From assembly GCA_021802025.1 (NCBI GenBank), contig JAKABC010000061.1, positions 1 through 9,113 of the forward strand: a stretch of DNA of 9,113 nt, written 5' to 3'. Under the pieces are notes generated by a model. It was not told the DNA's origin, searched no databases, and saw nothing but the letters and a program-made list of their open reading frames with translations. Made by a program: the position numbers and the translations under genes. The DNA comes from Actinomycetes bacterium. GTDB taxonomy: Bacteria > Actinomycetota > Acidimicrobiia > Acidimicrobiales > RAAP-2. Numbering within the stretch: position 1 is the first letter of the stretch; each line of letters opens with the position of its first letter. Positions 6,168 through 9,113 of the stretch are shown one piece after another.

Positions 6168-6581
6168 TCAGTGGTGCTGGAGCTCGCGCGCGTCGAGGGC
6201 GGCCTCGAGCCAACTGCCGATCTCCTCGAGCGACGAGCCCGGGGTGAAGACCCGGGCGACGCCCGCCGCGCCCAGGGCCCCGACGTCACCCTCGGGGATG
6301 ATCCCGCCCACGACCACGAGCACGTCGGCCCGTCCGGCGCTAGCCAGCAGCTCGACGATCCGCGGCACGAGGACCAGGTGCGCCCCCGAGAGCAGCGAGA
6401 GCCCCAGGGCGTCGGCGTCCTCATCCACCACGGCCTGGACGACCTGCTCGGGCGTCTGGTGCAGGCCGGTGTAGACGACCTCGAAGCCGGCGTCGCGCAG
6501 GGTCCGGGCGATCACCTTCGCGCCCCGGTCGTGCCCGTCGAGACCGGGCTTGGCGACCACGACGCGATACGTGCGCTCCAT
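6168..6581 (-). CDS. Cobalamin-binding small subunit of a split methylmalonyl-CoA-mutase-like acyl-CoA mutase
   Basis: The 137-aa protein is a lone B12-binding Rossmann domain, like the C-terminal part of methylmalonyl-CoA mutase or the small subunit of split mutases (methylmalonyl-, ethylmalonyl- or 2-hydroxyisobutyryl-CoA mutases). The full base-off signature is present: Asp15-x-His17-x-x-Gly20 in KPGLDGHDRGAKVIA, where His17 should ligate cobalt; SLLSG at 62-66; and VVVGGIIP at 89-96. Homologous small subunits usually begin with a short segment such as ERTYRVVVAKPG, so ATG 6581 is preferred. It lies 7 nt after a TATGCT box, giving a leaderless mRNA; ATG 6593 in the same frame would sit inside that box. 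No catalytic large subunit is in this window and it must be encoded elsewhere. It heads the operon ahead of sucCD, consistent with succinyl-CoA/methylmalonyl-CoA interconversion, but the substrate cannot be fixed from this subunit. Confidence 0.9.
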   Translation of the reverse strand: MERTYRVVVAKPGLDGHDRGAKVIARTLRDAGFEVVYTGLHQTPEQVVQAVVDEDADALGLSLLSGAHLVLVPRIVELLASAGRADVLVVVGGIIPEGDVGALGAAGVARVFTPGSSLEEIGSWLEAALDARELQHH

Positions 6582-6594
6582 CACGTTCAGCATA
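6582..6594 (-). promoter_or_regulatory. Leaderless -10 promoter of the mutase subunit-sucCD-purNH operon
   Basis: On the minus strand TATGCT (6594-6589) is followed by 7 nt (GAACGTG) and then ATG 6581, the distance expected if transcription starts at or next to the start codon. There is no Shine-Dalgarno motif. I see no good -35 hexamer 16-19 bp upstream (AAAGTG or AAAAGT at best). This is inferred from position and composition only. Confidence 0.5.
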
Positions 6595-6602
6595 GTTGGC
6601 TT

Positions 6603-6619
6603 GAAAATCACCACTTTTC
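6603..6619. repeat. AT-rich inverted repeat between the two divergent promoters
   Basis: GAAAA (6603-6607) and TTTTC (6615-6619) flank a 7-nt centre in the only AT-rich patch of the 80-bp intergenic region. It lies between the two divergent -10 boxes, so a shared regulator or simple DNA flexibility are both possible. The five-base arms are short and could be chance. Confidence 0.3.
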
Positions 6620-6648
6620 GGCGTTCGGGGACCGCGCGCGGCGGCCAG

Positions 6649-6661
6649 TAGCGTGAGTCGG
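6649..6661 (+). promoter_or_regulatory. Leaderless -10 promoter of the ubiA-dprE1-dprE2 operon
   Basis: TAGCGT (6649-6654) fits TAnnnT and is followed by 7 nt (GAGTCGG) and GTG 6662, the same geometry as the divergent promoter. No ribosome binding site precedes either GTG 6653 or GTG 6662. GTG 6653 would sit inside the -10 box, which favours 6662 as the start. No convincing -35 is seen. Confidence 0.5.
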
Positions 6662-7558
6662 GTGACGACCGCCCGCGGGCCCGTGCGCGCCCTCCTCTCG
6701 GCGATGCGCCCCAGCCAGTGGGTGAAGAACCTCATCGTCGTGGTCGCCCCGGCCGCGGCCGGCGTGCTCACGCATCGCGACGTGGTGGGCCACACCGTCG
6801 TGGCCTTCGTCGCCTTCAGCCTGCTGGCCTCGGCGCTCTACGTCGTGAACGACCTGCGCGACGTCGAGGCCGACCGGGCCCACCCCACCAAGCGCGCCCG
6901 GGCCATCGCCGCGGGCGAGCTGAAGAGGGGGCCGGCCCTCGTGGCGGCGCTCGCCCTGGTGGCCCTGGCCTTCGTGCTGCCCATCGTGCTGCCCTCGCCC
7001 GGTGAGCTCGAGTGGACCCTCCTCACCTACGCCGTTCTCACCACCGCCTACAACCTGCACCTCAAGCAGGTCCCGGTGATCGAGCTCGCCGTGGTGGCGA
7101 GCGGCTTCTTCCTGCGGGCGCTCGCAGGAGCCGCGGCGAGCCACCTCGCGGTCTCCAAGTGGTTCCTCGTCGTCATCTCCTTCGGGGCGCTCTTCCTCGT
7201 CGCGGGCAAGCGCGCCGCCGAGCTCGGCTCCGAGACCTCCGCGGCGACGCGCAAGGTGCTCGCCGAGTACACCGCGCGCTTCCTCGAGTCGACCCTCACC
7301 CTCGCGGCCACGGTGGCCGTCGCCGGGTACTGCCTCTGGGCCTTCGACACCTCGGCCCAGGGGCTCTCGACGCTGCGCAACGACGCCCTGCCGGTGCACC
7401 TCTCGGTGATCCCGGTCGTCATGGCCGTCCTCTACATCCTGCGCGGGGCGCTGGCCGGCGAGGGCGAGACGCCCGAGCACCTGATCCTGCACAACCGGGT
7501 CGTCCAGGCCCTCGGCCTCGCCTGGGCGCTCCTGCTCGCCTGGGCGGTCTACCGGTGA
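6662..7558 (+). CDS. ubiA: Decaprenyl-phosphate phosphoribosyltransferase (DPPR synthase), UbiA family
   Basis: A 298-aa polytopic membrane protein that transfers 5-phosphoribosyl from PRPP to polyprenyl phosphate, the first membrane step toward decaprenylphosphoryl-arabinose. The first UbiA Asp motif is NDLRDVEADRAHPTKR (63-78), followed by IAAGEL. The second motif region is YNLHLK (130-135) with Glu141 and ASGFFLRALAGA (146-157), then SKWFLVVISFGALFLVAGKRAAEL (from about 165). This combination (HP.K after the Asp motif, YxxxLK, SKWF, GKR.AE) matches mycobacterial Rv3806c rather than quinone or heme prenyltransferases, judged from memory. Several hydrophobic segments are visible (about 24-37, 42-62, 93-111, 117-130, 138-158, 166-183, 209-226, 244-262, 281-297). 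GTG 6662 is preferred to GTG 6653 on promoter grounds. The stop overlaps dprE1 by GTGA. The following genes encode the next pathway steps, which supports the assignment. Confidence 0.93.
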   Translation: MTTARGPVRALLSAMRPSQWVKNLIVVVAPAAAGVLTHRDVVGHTVVAFVAFSLLASALYVVNDLRDVEADRAHPTKRARAIAAGELKRGPALVAALALVALAFVLPIVLPSPGELEWTLLTYAVLTTAYNLHLKQVPVIELAVVASGFFLRALAGAAASHLAVSKWFLVVISFGALFLVAGKRAAELGSETSAATRKVLAEYTARFLESTLTLAATVAVAGYCLWAFDTSAQGLSTLRNDALPVHLSVIPVVMAVLYILRGALAGEGETPEHLILHNRVVQALGLAWALLLAWAVYR

Positions 7559-8871
7559 CCCGGCTGTCGGGCTGGGGCCGCACGCCGGCGGCCAGCGCGA
7601 GCGTCGTCGCCCCCTCGAGCGAGGACGAGCTGGCCGAGCTGCTCGCGCGCGGACCGCTGTGCGCGCGCGGGCTCGGGCGCAGCTACGGCGACGCGGCCCA
7701 GTTGGCCGGGGGGACGGTGGTCGACCTCACCGGGCTCGACGAGATCGGCCCCATCGACGCGGCGGGCGCGATCACCCTGGGCGCCGGGGCGAGCATCGAC
7801 GACCTGCTGGCGCTCTCGCTGCCCCAGGGCTGGTTCGTGCCGGTCACCCCGGGGACCCGCCAGGTCACCATGGGCGGCGCCATCGCCGCCGACGTGCACG
7901 GCAAGAACCACCACCGCGACGGGTCCTTCGCCCATCACGTCGAGTCCCTGCGCCTGGTCACCCCGCGGGGCATCTTCGACCTCTCGGCCGAGGACGACCC
8001 GGACCTCTTCTGGGCGACCGTGGGGGGCATGGGCCTCACGGGGATCGTGACCCGGGTGCGCCTACGCCTCTTGCGCGTCGAGAGCGACGTGGTGCTCGTC
8101 GACACCGACCGCTACGACGACCTCGACGCCGTCATGGCCGCCATGGTCGAGGGCGACGAGCGCTACCGCTACTCGGTGGCCTGGGTCGACTGCACCGCCC
8201 GGGGCGCGCGCACCGGCCGGGCGGTGCTGACGAGGGGCGACCACGCGCCCGCGGGCGCGCGGGCCCCGCGCGCCCCACGACCCGGGCGCCTCGGCGTGCC
8301 GGTCGTCGCGCCGCCGGGGCTGTTGAACCCACTCAGCGTGCGGGCCTTCAACGAGGCGTGGTTCCGGCGGGCCCCGCGCCACGCGCGCGAGGTGCCCCAC
8401 TCGATCGGGGCCTTCTTCCACCCCCTCGACGGCGTCGCCGACTGGAACCGGCTCTACGGCCCGCGCGGGTTCGTGCAGTACCAGTTCGTCGTGCCCGACG
8501 CCGCGGGCGAGACCGTGCGCCACGCGGTCGAGCGCCTGGCCCGCTCGGGCCTGGTGAGCTTTCTCGCCGTCTTGAAGCGCTTCGGCCCGGGCGACCCCGC
8601 TCCCCTCTCCTTCCCGATGGCCGGCTGGACCCTCGCCCTCGACCTGCCCGTCGGGGCGGCGGCCCTGCCCCACGAGCTCGACGCCCTCGACGAGCTGGTG
8701 CTAGGCGCGGGCGGGCGCGTCTACCTCGCCAAAGACGCCCGCCTGGCGCCCGCTTCTGTCGCGGCGATGTACCCCCGGCTCGAGGAGTGGCGCGCGGTGC
8801 GCGCACGGGTCGACCCCGAGGGCGTACTTCTGAGCGACCTCGCCCGCCGGCTCCATCTGGTAGGGAGGTAG
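7555..8871 (+). CDS. dprE1: Decaprenylphosphoryl-beta-D-ribose 2'-oxidase DprE1
   Basis: The 438-aa FAD enzyme oxidises the 2'-OH of decaprenylphosphoryl-ribose to the 2'-keto intermediate; DprE2 then reduces it to give decaprenylphosphoryl-arabinose. Family motifs: ARGLGRSYGDAAQ (37-49), the FAD-binding TPGTRQVTMGGAIA (98-111) with DVHGKNHH (113-120), FWATVGGMGLTG (152-163), Trp210 in SVAW, DWNRLYGPRGFVQYQFV (296-312), APLSFP (349-354) and the catalytic Lys393 in YLAKDAR. The Ala/Pro/Arg-rich stretch at about 231-254 lies where the mycobacterial enzyme has a flexible active-site loop. The position aligned with Cys387 of M. tuberculosis DprE1 is Ala361 (GWTLAL in place of GWNICV), and Asn385 is Thr359. 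GTG 7555 overlaps the ubiA stop as GTGA. It is slightly shorter than the 461-aa mycobacterial protein, mainly at the N-terminus. Confidence 0.95.
   Translation: MTRLSGWGRTPAASASVVAPSSEDELAELLARGPLCARGLGRSYGDAAQLAGGTVVDLTGLDEIGPIDAAGAITLGAGASIDDLLALSLPQGWFVPVTPGTRQVTMGGAIAADVHGKNHHRDGSFAHHVESLRLVTPRGIFDLSAEDDPDLFWATVGGMGLTGIVTRVRLRLLRVESDVVLVDTDRYDDLDAVMAAMVEGDERYRYSVAWVDCTARGARTGRAVLTRGDHAPAGARAPRAPRPGRLGVPVVAPPGLLNPLSVRAFNEAWFRRAPRHAREVPHSIGAFFHPLDGVADWNRLYGPRGFVQYQFVVPDAAGETVRHAVERLARSGLVSFLAVLKRFGPGDPAPLSFPMAGWTLALDLPVGAAALPHELDALDELVLGAGGRVYLAKDARLAPASVAAMYPRLEEWRAVRARVDPEGVLLSDLARRLHLVGR
8863..8868 (+). promoter_or_regulatory. Ribosome binding site of dprE2, inside the dprE1 3' end
   Basis: GGGAGG lies 5 nt before GTG 8874 and overlaps the last codons of dprE1. 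It is the only good Shine-Dalgarno motif in this operon and sets the dprE2 start. Confidence 0.75.
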
Positions 8872-8873
8872 TC

Positions 8874-9113
8874 GTGGAGAACGCCTTCGGCCAGCCCCAG
8901 AGCGTCGTCGTGCTCGGGGGCACCTCGGACATCGCCCGGGCCATCGTGCGCAAGCTCTGCGCCGCGCGCGCCGAGGTGGTGGTGCTCGCCGGGCGCGATC
9001 CCCGCCGCCTCGCCGAGGCCGCGCGCGAGGCCGAGGAGTACGGCGCGAACCGCACCCACGTCGTCGAGGCCGACGCCGAGGATCCCGCGAGCGCCGGCCC
9101 GGCCGTGGCCGCC
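8874..9113 (+). CDS. dprE2: Decaprenylphosphoryl-2-keto-erythro-pentose reductase DprE2 (N-terminal part; gene runs off the window)
   Basis: Eighty codons are present, encoding the start of a short-chain dehydrogenase. The sequence QPQSVVVLGGTSDIARAIVRKL (from about residue 7) has the GGTSDIA form of the NAD(P)-binding glycine motif and closely resembles the N-terminus of mycobacterial DprE2 (Rv3791). The second beta strand VVVLAGRDP (about 35-43) contains the Arg often seen in NADP-preferring enzymes. ADAEDP (about 68-73) is where the usual D-x-x-D segment lies. The active-site Ser/Tyr/Lys are beyond the window. The GTG start has a strong ribosome binding site and is 2 nt after the dprE1 stop. 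Its place directly after dprE1 makes the assignment much likelier than a generic SDR. Confidence 0.88.
   Translation, partial: MENAFGQPQSVVVLGGTSDIARAIVRKLCAARAEVVVLAGRDPRRLAEAAREAEEYGANRTHVVEADAEDPASAGPAVAA

Noticed and set aside
4921..6474. Long plus-strand open frame opposite sucC and its neighbours
   Set aside because: Low-complexity composition, antisense to near-consensus SucC and the B12-binding subunit; a shadow frame.
6653..6661. GTG 6653 as start of the UbiA-family gene
   Set aside because: It lies inside the TAGCGT -10 box and adds only three residues. GTG 6662, 7 nt after the box, fits leaderless initiation better. Without the promoter argument both remain possible.
7012..7554. 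Upstream in-frame extension of DprE1
   Set aside because: It overlaps the UbiA-family gene in another frame and is Arg/Gly-rich without similarity. The DprE1 family start TRLSGWGR follows GTG 7555.
1..9113. Insertion sequence, CRISPR array, tRNA, rRNA or phage element
   Set aside because: No transposase or integrase motifs, no repeat-spacer pattern and no tRNA or rRNA-like sequence seen. Coding sequence fills nearly all of the window.

Overview
This window is a very GC-rich stretch of a bacterial chromosome, most likely from an actinobacterium outside the Mycobacteriales, plausibly an Acidimicrobiia-like lineage. The evidence is the strong G/C preference at third codon positions, the frequent GTG starts, the gene order around sucCD-purN-purH-folD, and three start codons placed 6-7 nt after a TANNNT box, as in leaderless actinobacterial genes. 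The lineage is inferred from gene content and order. There are no rRNA or tRNA genes, insertion sequences or CRISPR arrays, and no gene-free stretch longer than about 155 bp.

Left part (1-1183, minus strand): folD (methylene-THF dehydrogenase/cyclohydrolase) overlaps by an ATGA quartet a cupin of the mannose-6-phosphate isomerase type II family, which is cut by the window start. Next (1303-1983, plus strand) is a compact toxin-antitoxin module. It has a Phd/VapB-type antitoxin and a PIN-domain VapC-like toxin, abutting as TAG|GTG, preceded by an operator of three GTAGCACT half-sites that covers a likely leaderless promoter. The module lies between purH and folD, runs divergently from folD, and ends 10 bp from the purH stop codon.

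Middle part (1994-6581, minus strand): a tightly packed operon reads, in transcription order, B12-binding mutase small subunit, sucC, sucD, purN, purH. It links succinyl-CoA metabolism (succinyl-CoA synthetase and a split methylmalonyl-CoA-mutase-like cobalamin subunit) with the two formyl-THF-using steps of purine synthesis. FolD, beyond the toxin-antitoxin module, supplies that one-carbon cofactor.

Right part (6662-9113, plus strand): divergently from the operon, a second operon encodes a UbiA-family decaprenyl-phosphate phosphoribosyltransferase, DprE1 and the start of DprE2. These are successive steps to the lipid-linked arabinose donor decaprenylphosphoryl-arabinose. The DprE1 has Ala where the benzothiazinone-reactive Cys of the Mycobacterium tuberculosis enzyme lies. 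The two operons share an 80-bp intergenic region with back-to-back leaderless-type promoters.

Most of the window is ordinary core metabolism. The points most worth checking are the toxin-antitoxin insertion and its operator, the leaderless promoter geometry, the DPA pathway with its altered DprE1 pocket, and the split cobalamin subunit leading the sucCD operon.
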